Positions 35,449 through 43,703 of a DNA stretch of 64,000 nucleotides are shown here, piece after piece. Positions within the stretch are counted from its first letter, which is position 1, and every line of letters starts with the position of its first letter. The DNA is from Chitinophagaceae bacterium UBA2791 (GTDB lineage Bacteria > Bacteroidota > Bacteroidia > Chitinophagales > Chitinophagaceae), in NCBI GenBank assembly GCA_002352105.1, contig DEHV01000059.1, positions 53,000 through 116,999 on the forward strand. Reading direction: 5' to 3'. The position numbers and the translations under genes are program-made. Under the pieces are notes generated by a model. The model did no database searches, was not told the origin of the DNA, and worked only from the letters and a program-made list of their open reading frames with translations.

Positions 35449-36210
35449 TTATTTACGGATCCAGGAAGCGTTATATGCTATCAGCTTTTTTTCCATAATG
35501 TCGTATACGCGTTTTTTTAATTCCTGCGTCTGCGAAACGGTCAAACCTTCCACGCTGACCTCTTCCAGGAATACCGTTCTTGACCTGCCGGGGGTAATTG
35601 AGAAAAAATATTCATAGCGCATCCTGTCGTACGAATCCAGGAATAACAAAGGTTTGATAGGCGTCTGCGTTTCAATGGCGATCCGGAATGCCCCGTCGTA
35701 AAACTCCTTTAACGGGCCATGGGTTTGATTGAAAGATCCTTCAGGAAACATGAAAATAGAGATGCGGCGTTTAAGGATGGATTTCAGTATCCTTACGCTT
35801 CTGGCGCGACTCTCCGTGCTGCTTCTGTCTACCGTAACAATGGCTTTTTTATAGATAAAACCGAAAAAAGGGATCCGCGACATCTCGGCCTTCCCCAGCG
35901 CCCGAACCGGCTGCCTGATCGATTTTACGATCACCGGCGAATCGAGATAAGAAATATGATTGGCGACAAAAATATAGGGTTTGCTTTTGTCGTGCGGGTG
36001 TTCATAAATGTTCCTGTGCCATATGCCGATAAGCGCCCACCAGCAATCGCCCCAAAACATACAGCGCCGGTAGATAAAATTTCCTCCTTTTATCTTTCCA
36101 AACAAGGACCCGATCGCAGCAAAAGGAAATACGCATAGCGTCAGCACGATGAACAACGCCATCGCATACAAATTATAAATAATCCTAATAACAAACTGAA
36201 AGAACTTCAT
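35449..36210 (-). CDS. 1-acyl-sn-glycerol-3-phosphate acyltransferase family protein (PlsC-like)
   Basis: 253 residues. N-terminal membrane helices, then the acyltransferase motifs NHISYLD (HX4D catalytic pair), a GKAEMSRIPFFG segment, FMFPEGSFN and a late proline motif (QTPIKPLLFLD). These are the four blocks of lysophosphatidate acyltransferases, which make phosphatidic acid for membrane lipids. An acyltransferase for another lipid is possible. Promoter directly upstream (36252-36281). Confidence 0.92.
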   Translation of the reverse strand: MKFFQFVIRIIYNLYAMALFIVLTLCVFPFAAIGSLFGKIKGGNFIYRRCMFWGDCWWALIGIWHRNIYEHPHDKSKPYIFVANHISYLDSPVIVKSIRQPVRALGKAEMSRIPFFGFIYKKAIVTVDRSSTESRARSVRILKSILKRRISIFMFPEGSFNQTHGPLKEFYDGAFRIAIETQTPIKPLLFLDSYDRMRYEYFFSITPGRSRTVFLEEVSVEGLTVSQTQELKKRVYDIMEKKLIAYNASWIRK

Positions 36211-36251
36211 AACTTATGCTAGCAATCGTTTTAACCTTTCCTTGTCTTTTT

Positions 36252-36281
36252 CAAATGTACCGGGGGGTATTTCGCAGACAA
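36252..36281 (-). promoter_or_regulatory. Promoter of the acyltransferase gene
   Basis: Minus strand: TTG (36281-36279), 19 bases, TACATTTG (36259-36252). Exact consensus and spacing; predicted start near 36246 gives a leader of about 36 bases. Confidence 0.75.
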
Positions 36282-36389
36282 TGTACGATGCCTAAACGAA
36301 ACTAAATACAGGATGCCCGGTTTAATTGCAGCATAGCAAATTTTACCTGCCTGATCCTGCCCGGCCTCGCCGAAATAAACTTAGTTTCG

Positions 36390-36397
36390 TAATTTTG
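36390..36397 (+). promoter_or_regulatory. -7 box of the mtaB promoter
   Basis: TAATTTTG matches TAnnTTTG and ends only 6 bases before the ATG at 36404. If used, the mtaB message is leaderless or nearly so. It also supports the 36404 start over the longer frame from 36326. Confidence 0.5.
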
Positions 36398-36403
36398 CCG
36401 GCC

Positions 36404-37678
36404 ATGTCGAACAAACGTACTGTTGCATTTCACACATTGGGCTGCAAGCTCAATTTCTCAGAAACCTCCTCCATATCCAGGCTTTTGGAAGAAGAGGGTT
36501 TTGAGAAAAAAAGATTTGACGAACCGGCCGACATCTATGTTATCAACACCTGTTCCGTTACCGACAACGCGGATAAGGAATGCCGTCACCTGGTGCGCCG
36601 CATCCAGCGACAGGCGCCGGAAGGCCTGGTTGTGGTCATGGGCTGTTATGCCCAGTTGAAACCGCAGGAAATTGCCGATATACCAGGCGTGAACCTGGTG
36701 CTGGGCGCGGCGGAAAAATTTAATATCGTCCAGCATATCCGGGAATTGACCAGCGCCGATTCGGGAAAGATATGCTCCTGCGATATCGGGGAAGTGACGG
36801 GGTTCCACCCAACCTATTCGGGTAATGACCGGACGCGGTCGTTCCTAAAAGTGCAGGATGGCTGTGATTACAATTGTTCATTCTGCACCATTCCCATGGC
36901 AAGGGGCAAAAGCCGGAGCGACGCCATCGGTAATGTTGTGCACACCGTTACACAACTGGCGGAAAAAGGGATCAGGGAAGTGGTGCTGACCGGCGTAAAC
37001 CTGGGCGATTTTGGCAAGGGCGCCAATGGAAACAATACCCGGGAGCAGTTCATAGACCTGATCAAAACGCTGGATAATATTGACCCCATCGATCGTTACC
37101 GTATTTCTTCCATAGAGCCAAACCTGCTTACCGGCGAGATCATTGAATTTATCGCCAACAGCCGCAGGTTCATGCCTCATTTTCATATTCCCCTGCAAAG
37201 CGGCAGCAATAAGATCCTGGGATTGATGAGAAGACGGTACAGAAGGGAGCTGTACGCCGAACGCGTGTCGATGATCCGCAAATTCATGCCCCATTGCAGC
37301 ATTGGCGTTGACGTGATCGTCGGTTTCCCTGGCGAAACAGACGAGGACTTTATGGAGACGGTCGAATTTCTGGATTCCCTGGATATTTCATACTTACACG
37401 TTTTTACTTATTCGGAGCGCGACAATACCCATGCCCTCAGCATCAAACCTGTAACCCCTGTAGCAGTCCGTAACGAACGCAATAAAATATTGCGGAATCT
37501 TTCTTTCCGGAAAAGCCAGGACTTCAGCCGGCGACATACAGGCCAAACACGTAAGGTGCTTTTTGAGATCGGCAAACGGAACGGCATAATGGAAGGGTAT
37601 ACCGATAACTATATCAAGGTAACCACGCCGCGCCGGGAGGAATGGGTTAACCGGATCGTAAACTGGAAGCTGGCCTGA
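36404..37678 (+). CDS. mtaB: tRNA t6A37 methylthiotransferase MtaB
   Basis: 424 residues. A radical-SAM methylthiotransferase that makes ms2t6A37 in ANN-decoding tRNAs. The UPF0004 domain has its three cluster cysteines (LGCKLNFSE, NTCSVTDNAD, MGCYAQ); the radical-SAM loop is DGCDYNCSFCTIP; a TRAM-like domain closes the chain. The HTLGCKLNFSE start is typical of MtaB rather than MiaB. Initiation at 36404 removes a 26-residue non-homologous extension. Confidence 0.95.
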   Translation: MSNKRTVAFHTLGCKLNFSETSSISRLLEEEGFEKKRFDEPADIYVINTCSVTDNADKECRHLVRRIQRQAPEGLVVVMGCYAQLKPQEIADIPGVNLVLGAAEKFNIVQHIRELTSADSGKICSCDIGEVTGFHPTYSGNDRTRSFLKVQDGCDYNCSFCTIPMARGKSRSDAIGNVVHTVTQLAEKGIREVVLTGVNLGDFGKGANGNNTREQFIDLIKTLDNIDPIDRYRISSIEPNLLTGEIIEFIANSRRFMPHFHIPLQSGSNKILGLMRRRYRRELYAERVSMIRKFMPHCSIGVDVIVGFPGETDEDFMETVEFLDSLDISYLHVFTYSERDNTHALSIKPVTPVAVRNERNKILRNLSFRKSQDFSRRHTGQTRKVLFEIGKRNGIMEGYTDNYIKVTTPRREEWVNRIVNWKLA

Positions 37679-37777
37679 TTGCAAAATCCCTATCTTTTTA
37701 CGAAATTTGTGATAGGCGGTTGAATCGATGTAAAACCGTATGCTGTCATTATTGATAAACCAACCGCCTGGTCATTT

Positions 37778-38563
37778 ATGAAGGGCCTATCTTCTTATTT
37801 CTTTTACTTGCCGTATGGGGCGTGCCTGGCATTCCTGCTGTTATCCTGCAACAGGGAAAATAGCATTGAATGGGAAAGACCGGCCGACCGGGGCGAGCTA
37901 AAGATCGTTTTTCAGCATGTGGTGAAGGATGCTCCGCTCAGTTTCGGAGACGAATACCTTAACGATTGGGGAGAACGCTACAATGTCCATTCCTTCAAGT
38001 ATTATATCCATGATATACAATTGATCAGCGCTGAAGGAGACGCCGTTTCTGTGTCTTCAGACTATTTCCTGGTTGATGAGGGTCTGCCAGCCAGCAAACA
38101 ACTTGAATTGTCGGCTCCCGAAGGCCTTTACAATGCTATCGTGTATACGATAGGGGTAGATAGCGCCCGAAACGTCAGCGGCGCGCAAACCGGCGCGCTG
38201 GATCCCACGCTCGGTATGTTCTGGACCTGGAATACCGGCTATGTTATGGCCAAACTCGAAGGCCATTCGCCGGCTTCGCCAGGCGTCAACCAGGAGTTCT
38301 CCTACCATGTGGGGGGATTTAAGTGGCCCTATATTACGATCAAGCAGGTAATGCTCCTGCCGCCCGATACGCAGGCCTTCGAGGTGTCAAAGAAAAAACT
38401 GAGCACCCTCAATATCCGTGCGGATGTGAATGCCTGGTTCAGCTATCATATTCCCATAAGGATCGCAGAGAACCCCGCTTCCCACGCGCCAGGCGAACTG
38501 GCTAAAAAGCTTGCCGATAACTACGAGGGAATGTTTTCAGTAAGCAGTATAAAGACTGAATAA
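37778..38563 (+). CDS. MbnP-like lipoprotein
   Basis: 261 residues with lipobox LLLSC (cysteine near residue 24). Sequence blocks GELKIVFQHVVKDAPLSFG, VHSFKYYIHDIQLIS, YFLVDEG, DPTLGMFWTWNTGYVMAKLEGHSP and YHVGGF are those of the MbnP family, periplasmic proteins first linked to methanobactin/copper handling and often encoded next to di-haem MbnH-type peroxidases. No such peroxidase gene is visible here. A role in metal binding is therefore inferred from family only. Confidence 0.8.
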   Translation: MKGLSSYFFYLPYGACLAFLLLSCNRENSIEWERPADRGELKIVFQHVVKDAPLSFGDEYLNDWGERYNVHSFKYYIHDIQLISAEGDAVSVSSDYFLVDEGLPASKQLELSAPEGLYNAIVYTIGVDSARNVSGAQTGALDPTLGMFWTWNTGYVMAKLEGHSPASPGVNQEFSYHVGGFKWPYITIKQVMLLPPDTQAFEVSKKKLSTLNIRADVNAWFSYHIPIRIAENPASHAPGELAKKLADNYEGMFSVSSIKTE

Positions 38564-38774
38564 ACCCTGAGCAGGCAATTCCGGTAGAATTACTTAAAAA
38601 AAATGGCGTACCAGCGCTAAAGGCTAAGCGATAATGGGATTATGTAGTTTCTTTACGTCAATACCAGCTTATATGCCGATTCACCTGGCATAATCTACGG
38701 TCCATCGCAAAAGACATTGCCTTTGGAAGCGTTTCGTCGCATTTTTGTTCCGTAATCATTTAATCACAACAGAC

Positions 38775-39602
38775 ATGAAAAGAAAAACGATTATCGCGGG
38801 GCTTTGTCTTTTATGTATGCAGGCGCCGCTGCTCTCCCAGAAGCCCCAGGCAATTAAACGAAACCAGATCGCTTCGTTTATGCCGGAGACGGCAACCGGC
38901 TCCTTACATCACTATATCGTTGAGCCGGACGGCGCGCTTTCTTTTTTTAAGCCCGGAGAAAAACCCTCGCCGGTTGCAGGAATAGATAATGTAAAAGAGA
39001 TCTGTTCCGGGCAATGGCATATCCTGGCGCTGAAAAATGACGGAACCGTTTGGACATGGGGAGCAGGAACTATGGGAAGGCTCGGAAACGGAGATACCCA
39101 AAATACCAGCGTCCCAATAAAGGTACCGGGAATTGAAAACGCTGTCGCTATTTCTTCTTACGAACAAACCTGCCTTGCATTGCTAGAAGACGGCACAGTA
39201 AAAGCAGGGGGTACAAATTACAAAGGGCAGCTAGGCAACGGCGGTAAAACAAATGCTCCGGGAACCTTCAGCGCTGTTCCTGTAACGGTAAGCAGGGTAA
39301 AAAATGCCGTGGACATCAGCGCCCATGCGGTTTGTATTGCCTTATTAAAAGACAGCTCCATTATGGTTTGGGGATGGAATGAAGTAGGCGGTTTAGGGAG
39401 GAACAGAGGGTATGATTTTAACGTAGCCGATACTTTATCGCTGCCTGAATATACTGTAACCGCAAAGCATATTCCAACGGGTAAAACATTAAAGTTAAGA
39501 ACCGCATATGAAGGAGATTATGGCGACAGCATGGTTGCGGGATTTGAACCGGAGCTTAACTTTTGTTCCCGCTGCCTCACTATTCAGTTTACAGACCAAT
39601 AA
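38775..39602 (+). CDS. Secreted RCC1-repeat protein
   Basis: 275 residues. The ATG at 38775 gives a signal peptide (MKRKTIIAGLCLLCMQAPLLSQ); an upstream TTG frame is not needed. Three to four RCC1 repeats are visible (ILALKNDGTVWTWGAGTMGRLGNGD, CLALLEDGTVKAGGTNYKGQLGNGG, CIALLKDSSIMVWGWNEVGGLGRN). A complete propeller needs seven, so this is a partial propeller or one that assembles between chains. The last 60 residues, including FCSRCLTIQF, are unrelated. No function is known. Confidence 0.8.
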   Translation: MKRKTIIAGLCLLCMQAPLLSQKPQAIKRNQIASFMPETATGSLHHYIVEPDGALSFFKPGEKPSPVAGIDNVKEICSGQWHILALKNDGTVWTWGAGTMGRLGNGDTQNTSVPIKVPGIENAVAISSYEQTCLALLEDGTVKAGGTNYKGQLGNGGKTNAPGTFSAVPVTVSRVKNAVDISAHAVCIALLKDSSIMVWGWNEVGGLGRNRGYDFNVADTLSLPEYTVTAKHIPTGKTLKLRTAYEGDYGDSMVAGFEPELNFCSRCLTIQFTDQ

Positions 39603-39654
39603 TTAAAAAGCTTTCTTTATTTTGTACTGAATAAACGCCGGTAATAAAAGTTTT

Positions 39655-40245
39655 ATGGATGATCGTTTTGCTATTCTTCTAAATTGGCTGCATAGCCGCC
39701 ATATACATCCCACTGCAGACGATATGTATTTTTTGACGCAGCATACGGCCTATAAGCGGATCAAAAAAAATACCCTCATCATGAAACAAGGACGTCCCGT
39801 AACCGAGTTTTATTATATCAATTCCGGCATTGCCCGTTTGTTCTTAAAGCATAATGACGAAGACATCACCATTGCATTCATCAATGCGCCCCAGTTTGCG
39901 TCTACTATTTTCTACCTGCTTAACGGTCAGCCCTCGCCGTTAGCGATAGAAACCTGTACAGAGATCAAGGCCCTGCAATGGACAAAAGACGACATCATAG
40001 CAATAAAAGAGCATACTTCGTTTGGAAACAAGATGGAGCTGGCTTTCATGGAACTGCTGCTGAACTGGAACTTTGAAAGAGAAGTGAGCAGGCTGATACA
40101 TAGCCCGGAAGAACGGTACCGCATCCTGCTCGCGTCCGACCCGCTGGCGCTGCAGCAGGTTCCTTTAAAACACATAGCTTCTTATCTTGGCATCCACCAG
40201 GATAGTTTAAGCAGGATCAGAAATCGCCTCACCCGTAAAAACTGA
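39655..40245 (+). CDS. Crp/Fnr-family transcriptional regulator
   Basis: 196 residues. A cyclic-nucleotide-binding-like beta-barrel (NTLIMKQGRPVTEFYYINSGIARLF) is followed by the dimer helix and a short helix-turn-helix (VPLKHIASYLGIHQDSLSRIRNRL). No cysteine cluster or haem motif is seen, and the arginine-serine pair that binds cAMP phosphate is absent, so the signal is unknown. A dyad overlapping its own stop codon (40239-40258) lies ahead of the next gene's promoter. Confidence 0.92.
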   Translation: MDDRFAILLNWLHSRHIHPTADDMYFLTQHTAYKRIKKNTLIMKQGRPVTEFYYINSGIARLFLKHNDEDITIAFINAPQFASTIFYLLNGQPSPLAIETCTEIKALQWTKDDIIAIKEHTSFGNKMELAFMELLLNWNFEREVSRLIHSPEERYRILLASDPLALQQVPLKHIASYLGIHQDSLSRIRNRLTRKN

Positions 40246-40258
40246 CAATGGTCAGTTT
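40239..40258. promoter_or_regulatory. Perfect dyad with TGAC-N4-GTCA core, candidate Crp/Fnr operator
   Basis: AAACTGAC-AATG-GTCAGTTT: eight-base arms, four-base spacer. The centre (40248.5) is about 41.5 bases before the start predicted from the -7 box TAATTTTG (40278-40285), the standard place for Crp/Fnr activation. It overlaps the stop codon of the regulator gene. It could also act as a small hairpin in the message. Confidence 0.5.
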
Positions 40259-40277
40259 CGCGGGTAGATCAGCCCGG

Positions 40278-40285
40278 TAATTTTG
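40278..40285 (+). promoter_or_regulatory. -7 box of the HEXXH-protein gene
   Basis: TAATTTTG, an exact TAnnTTTG match. The -33 position holds TTT rather than TTG, as expected of a promoter that needs an activator. Leader of about 130 bases to the ATG at 40423. Confidence 0.5.
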
Positions 40286-40422
40286 TAAAATATTTTTCAT
40301 GCTTGTTTACCGCGCGCCTTCCATTAAGGCAAAGCGCCGCCAGGTAAACGCAGGGGGCGTTTGTGCGTACCCGCGCCGTATCCACTCAGGTAAGTATTTA
40401 TTATTTCTTAAAACAATTTGCC

Positions 40423-41859
40423 ATGTACAAGCTTATCATATCTTCCTTTTTTGTCTTTTTCCTTGCAAAGGGCCATACGCAAACCATCGTAAAAGATACC
40501 CTGCCGCCTTCATTCGAGTGGAGCTTTCACCTGTTCGACGCGCCTTATATGATCGATGCCGCCAGAACGGAATCCATAAGGGGTAATGACGGAGGCGCGC
40601 CTTTTGGCGGCAAGGTAAAAGCCGGGAGCTACGGCAAATTCTATCGTAACCTGAGCATGGAGCAGGCGACAGATATGGCCCGGAATCTCCACGGCAGCCT
40701 ATACTATGGGCATAATATACTATGGAATAAGTGGCTAAAGCCTACGAACACAAAAAAATACATTTTAAACCGGGCCCTGGCTAATATCACAGCTCTCGGA
40801 ACGGACTACCTGGCCATTAAGCTGCCTTACGGATTTGCTTTTCAACACGAAGAGTTTCACCGCGCAGTGATGACATCAAGGCATATTTACAGCTATGACG
40901 AGGTTTGGAATTTTGGAAAGGGACTGGATATTGCCGTTACCCGGGTAAAAGACGAGGACCTGATATACCTGAAGAGACATTTTCCGGCAGACCAGGTACG
41001 GCTTTCGGCGGCAGGCGTGGAAGGCGAATACCGGTATCTGCAGCGGATGAGAGAAGACAACTTCTTCAGGCAGACAGGATACCCAATGATAGGAATCTCG
41101 CTGTTGGGCACGCTTCATGCGATCAACTATGTGAACCTGCCTTTTGCCGAAAGATTCAATGCCATTACCGACAGCATCCTGAGCTACGATAAAAATAATA
41201 TCCTGGCGAGAGATTTTACGGGTTATGATTTTTCGGCATGGGTATATGATCTGTTTACGCCTGATGAACCTTATGAGGCGCGCGGCCCATGGCCGGGAGG
41301 CGCCGGCATCAAACGCCCCATAAAAGAATCCGACCTGACGCCGGAAATGAAAAAGTTTTTACGGCAAACAGGCAATATGCAATACCTGAATTTAGTATCG
41401 CCATTCATGATCGGCATTAACAGGATCCAGCTTAAACCCGGGTACTATTTTAATTTTGCCCTGCGCAGCGTTCCTACTTCATTTGGTTATTACGCTGGCG
41501 GCGATTTCTTCCTGGATATCAACAAGCGCCAGATGATGGTAGGCCTTGGCCTCAATAAAAGCAAAAACTTGACGCTTCCCGCCGTAGAGTTGAGGTATTA
41601 TGAACTCATAAAGAAGGAGAATGCCCGGTTCAATACCAGCGTACAGTTGTCGGCATGGATGCAGCCCAAAGACCACCTATTCGCCGCCGGTAAAGCCGAT
41701 TTCGGAATGGCCCTGGGCATGCAGCCTCGTTATGCCGTCACTAAACGATTTTCCATACTGGCAGATCTCTCGCATAAGACGAAAGGCTGGATGTTCGGCA
41801 ATCCCTATCTCGACAGTAAATTCAGTGGAAGGATTGGTTTTAGTCTGAAAACCCGTTAA
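40423..41859 (+). CDS. Unrecognised exported protein with HEXXH motif and barrel-like C-terminus
   Basis: 478 residues. The ATG at 40423 gives a clean signal peptide (cut near GHTQT); the frame to 40363 only adds an unlikely extension. HEEFH at 142-146, in a hydrophobic setting (GFAFQHEEFHRAVM), has the zinc-metallopeptidase form HEXXH. Glu200 or Glu202 in AAGVEGEYRYL, 54-56 residues on, could be the third ligand. From about residue 330 the chain alternates (GYYFNFALRSV, YAGGDFFLDI, LPAVELRYYEL, FNTSVQLSAWM, FSGRIGFSLKTR) like an outer-membrane barrel. I know no family that joins these. It follows a Crp/Fnr gene and a candidate operator. Confidence 0.75.
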   Translation: MYKLIISSFFVFFLAKGHTQTIVKDTLPPSFEWSFHLFDAPYMIDAARTESIRGNDGGAPFGGKVKAGSYGKFYRNLSMEQATDMARNLHGSLYYGHNILWNKWLKPTNTKKYILNRALANITALGTDYLAIKLPYGFAFQHEEFHRAVMTSRHIYSYDEVWNFGKGLDIAVTRVKDEDLIYLKRHFPADQVRLSAAGVEGEYRYLQRMREDNFFRQTGYPMIGISLLGTLHAINYVNLPFAERFNAITDSILSYDKNNILARDFTGYDFSAWVYDLFTPDEPYEARGPWPGGAGIKRPIKESDLTPEMKKFLRQTGNMQYLNLVSPFMIGINRIQLKPGYYFNFALRSVPTSFGYYAGGDFFLDINKRQMMVGLGLNKSKNLTLPAVELRYYELIKKENARFNTSVQLSAWMQPKDHLFAAGKADFGMALGMQPRYAVTKRFSILADLSHKTKGWMFGNPYLDSKFSGRIGFSLKTR

Positions 41860-41990
41860 CAGGGACATCCGCATTAAATATCATTACAACAAATACAAAC
41901 ATATTATCGCAAGAGTTAATAAGAGTTAAAGTTTAATAAATAATTAATGTTTTTTTCGCTGATCCGCTAAGAAAAAACTTTCCTATTGTT

Positions 41991-41998
41991 TACCTTTG
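41991..41998 (+). promoter_or_regulatory. -7 box of the efflux operon
   Basis: TACCTTTG matches TAnnTTTG, 13 bases before the ATG at 42011. No good -33 TTG. Confidence 0.5.
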
Positions 41999-42010
41999 CG
42001 CCAGTAAACA

Positions 42011-42376
42011 ATGGGAAAGATCAGCATATTAATATTGTTTTTATTTAATATACATGCAATGCCTGAGCTGTCTTCGCCTGCTCATACAAAAGCAGTTTTG
42101 TCCGGCGAAGCGCAAACTGGTCATTCTCATAATTTTATTACCAGCTTCCTTGATGAACTGATGGAAGAAGATGAAGCGGAGAATGGGTCGGATAAAGAAC
42201 AGAAAAGCTCTAGCTTAAACATCATGCCTTCTTCAGAGGATTTTTGTCATTCCTCCAATATTTACATACGGATCCCTTTCCGTTTTCATTTTATAAGTCC
42301 TTTTGCGAACCTGGAAGAGAAGATGCAAGCTCATCCTTGTTTCAATATTATATCTCCGCCTCCGGAAACAGCCTAA
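42011..42376 (+). CDS. Small exported protein leading the RND efflux operon
   Basis: 121 residues with a short signal sequence. The mature chain has a GHSHN element and a very acidic stretch (LDELMEEDEAENGSDKEQ), followed by a serine, histidine and phenylalanine-rich half. No family is recognised. It is read from the only promoter seen ahead of the efflux genes and ends 110 bases before the adaptor gene. The His/acid composition would suit binding of metal or cationic compounds, but this is inference. Confidence 0.6.
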   Translation: MGKISILILFLFNIHAMPELSSPAHTKAVLSGEAQTGHSHNFITSFLDELMEEDEAENGSDKEQKSSSLNIMPSSEDFCHSSNIYIRIPFRFHFISPFANLEEKMQAHPCFNIISPPPETA

Positions 42377-42486
42377 CGGTCTTATCCCGGTTTTTTTTAA
42401 TGAAGACCCGACTTGGGCTTCAGGCCCAGCCGCTATTTAATCACCGTTAATTATGCGCTGCCGTTTCAACATTTAAAGATCAACAA

Positions 42487-43626
42487 ATGAAATTTTTATT
42501 ATTCCTTTCGAGCATTCTAGCCATAACTATAAGCATAACAGGCTGCCGCGCCGACGCGAAAACAGAAAATACCAACGCCAGGCCCGCAATTATTCCTGTT
42601 GTGAAACTTCAGGCTAAAGACACAACCGTCCAGCAGGAATATGTCGCCGATATCCAGGCCGTGAGAAATGTGGAGATACGGTCTAAGATCTCCGGATTCA
42701 TCGACAAAATACTGGTGGATGAAGGGCAGGAAGTAAAAAAAGGGCAACTGCTTTTTACGATCGCCAATGCGGAAAATAAAACCGCCTGCACGCAGGCAAT
42801 GGCGTTCCTGTCTAACGCCGAAGCAGAGGCAAAAGCCGCTGAACTGGACCTTTCAAGGGTAAAAACGCTGGTGGACAAACGCGTTATTTCCCAAACTGAA
42901 TACGAACTGGCTAAAGCCAGGCTGAAGGCAGCGGAGGCCAAGGTCGAAGAAGCCCGATCCCTGAATGAAAAAGCGCATATCCGGCTGGCATACGCCAATA
43001 TACGCGCTCCTTTTAGCGGCGTCATCGATCGTATTCCTCAAAAATTGGGCAGCCTGGTCGACGAAGGAACCCTATTAACCAATATATCTGACATCAGCGA
43101 GATGTACGCTTATTTCACCGTCTCCGAAAATGAATACCTGCGCTATCAACGCGTAAAGGGTACAAAGGAAGCTTCCGCTTACGACCAGATCAGGCTGAGG
43201 CTGGCCGACGACTCCGAGTTTCCCCATACGGGCCGGGTAGAAACGATGGAAAGCCAGTTTAACCGCCAGACCGGGTCCATCGCCTTCAGGGCTACCTTTC
43301 CCAATCCGGAAAAGATATTGAAACATGGCGCGAGCGGAAAGATCGCGATCACTTCTTCTTTGACGAACGCCCTGATATTGCCGCAGAAATCAGTAATGGA
43401 AATACAGGACAGGAGTTTTGTATTTACTGTGGACAAAGACAATAAAGTGTCGATGAAAAGCTTTACGCCCAAAACAACCATCAACGAATTTATTGTAGTT
43501 CAATCCGGGTTGGCCGAAGACGATATCATCGTATTTGAAGGCATTCAGAATATCCGCGACGGGTCTTATATAACGCCGGAATACATTACGCTTGACAGCG
43601 TGCCTTATTTTAGCTATAAACATTAA
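42487..43626 (+). CDS. RND efflux periplasmic adaptor (membrane fusion protein)
   Basis: 379 residues, lipoprotein signal (lipobox ITGC, cysteine near residue 20). Order of parts is that of AcrA/MexA: half lipoyl (VEIRSKISGFIDKILVDEGQEVKKGQLLF), alpha-hairpin coiled coil (about residues 95-165), second half lipoyl (IRAPFSGVIDRIPQKLGSLVDEGTLL), beta-barrel and membrane-proximal domain. It joins the permease to the outer-membrane channel encoded next. Confidence 0.95.
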   Translation: MKFLLFLSSILAITISITGCRADAKTENTNARPAIIPVVKLQAKDTTVQQEYVADIQAVRNVEIRSKISGFIDKILVDEGQEVKKGQLLFTIANAENKTACTQAMAFLSNAEAEAKAAELDLSRVKTLVDKRVISQTEYELAKARLKAAEAKVEEARSLNEKAHIRLAYANIRAPFSGVIDRIPQKLGSLVDEGTLLTNISDISEMYAYFTVSENEYLRYQRVKGTKEASAYDQIRLRLADDSEFPHTGRVETMESQFNRQTGSIAFRATFPNPEKILKHGASGKIAITSSLTNALILPQKSVMEIQDRSFVFTVDKDNKVSMKSFTPKTTINEFIVVQSGLAEDDIIVFEGIQNIRDGSYITPEYITLDSVPYFSYKH

Positions 43627-43703
43627 CCGGGATCCGGCCGCTTGTTTTCAAGCTTAAGCGGTTCAGGGGATCGCCCCTATCTTTTATTGTAAACTATCAT
43701 ACA

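Noticed and set aside
40299..40586. 95-codon plus-strand frame
   Set aside because: Overlaps the start of the HEXXH gene in another frame and lacks signal or motif.
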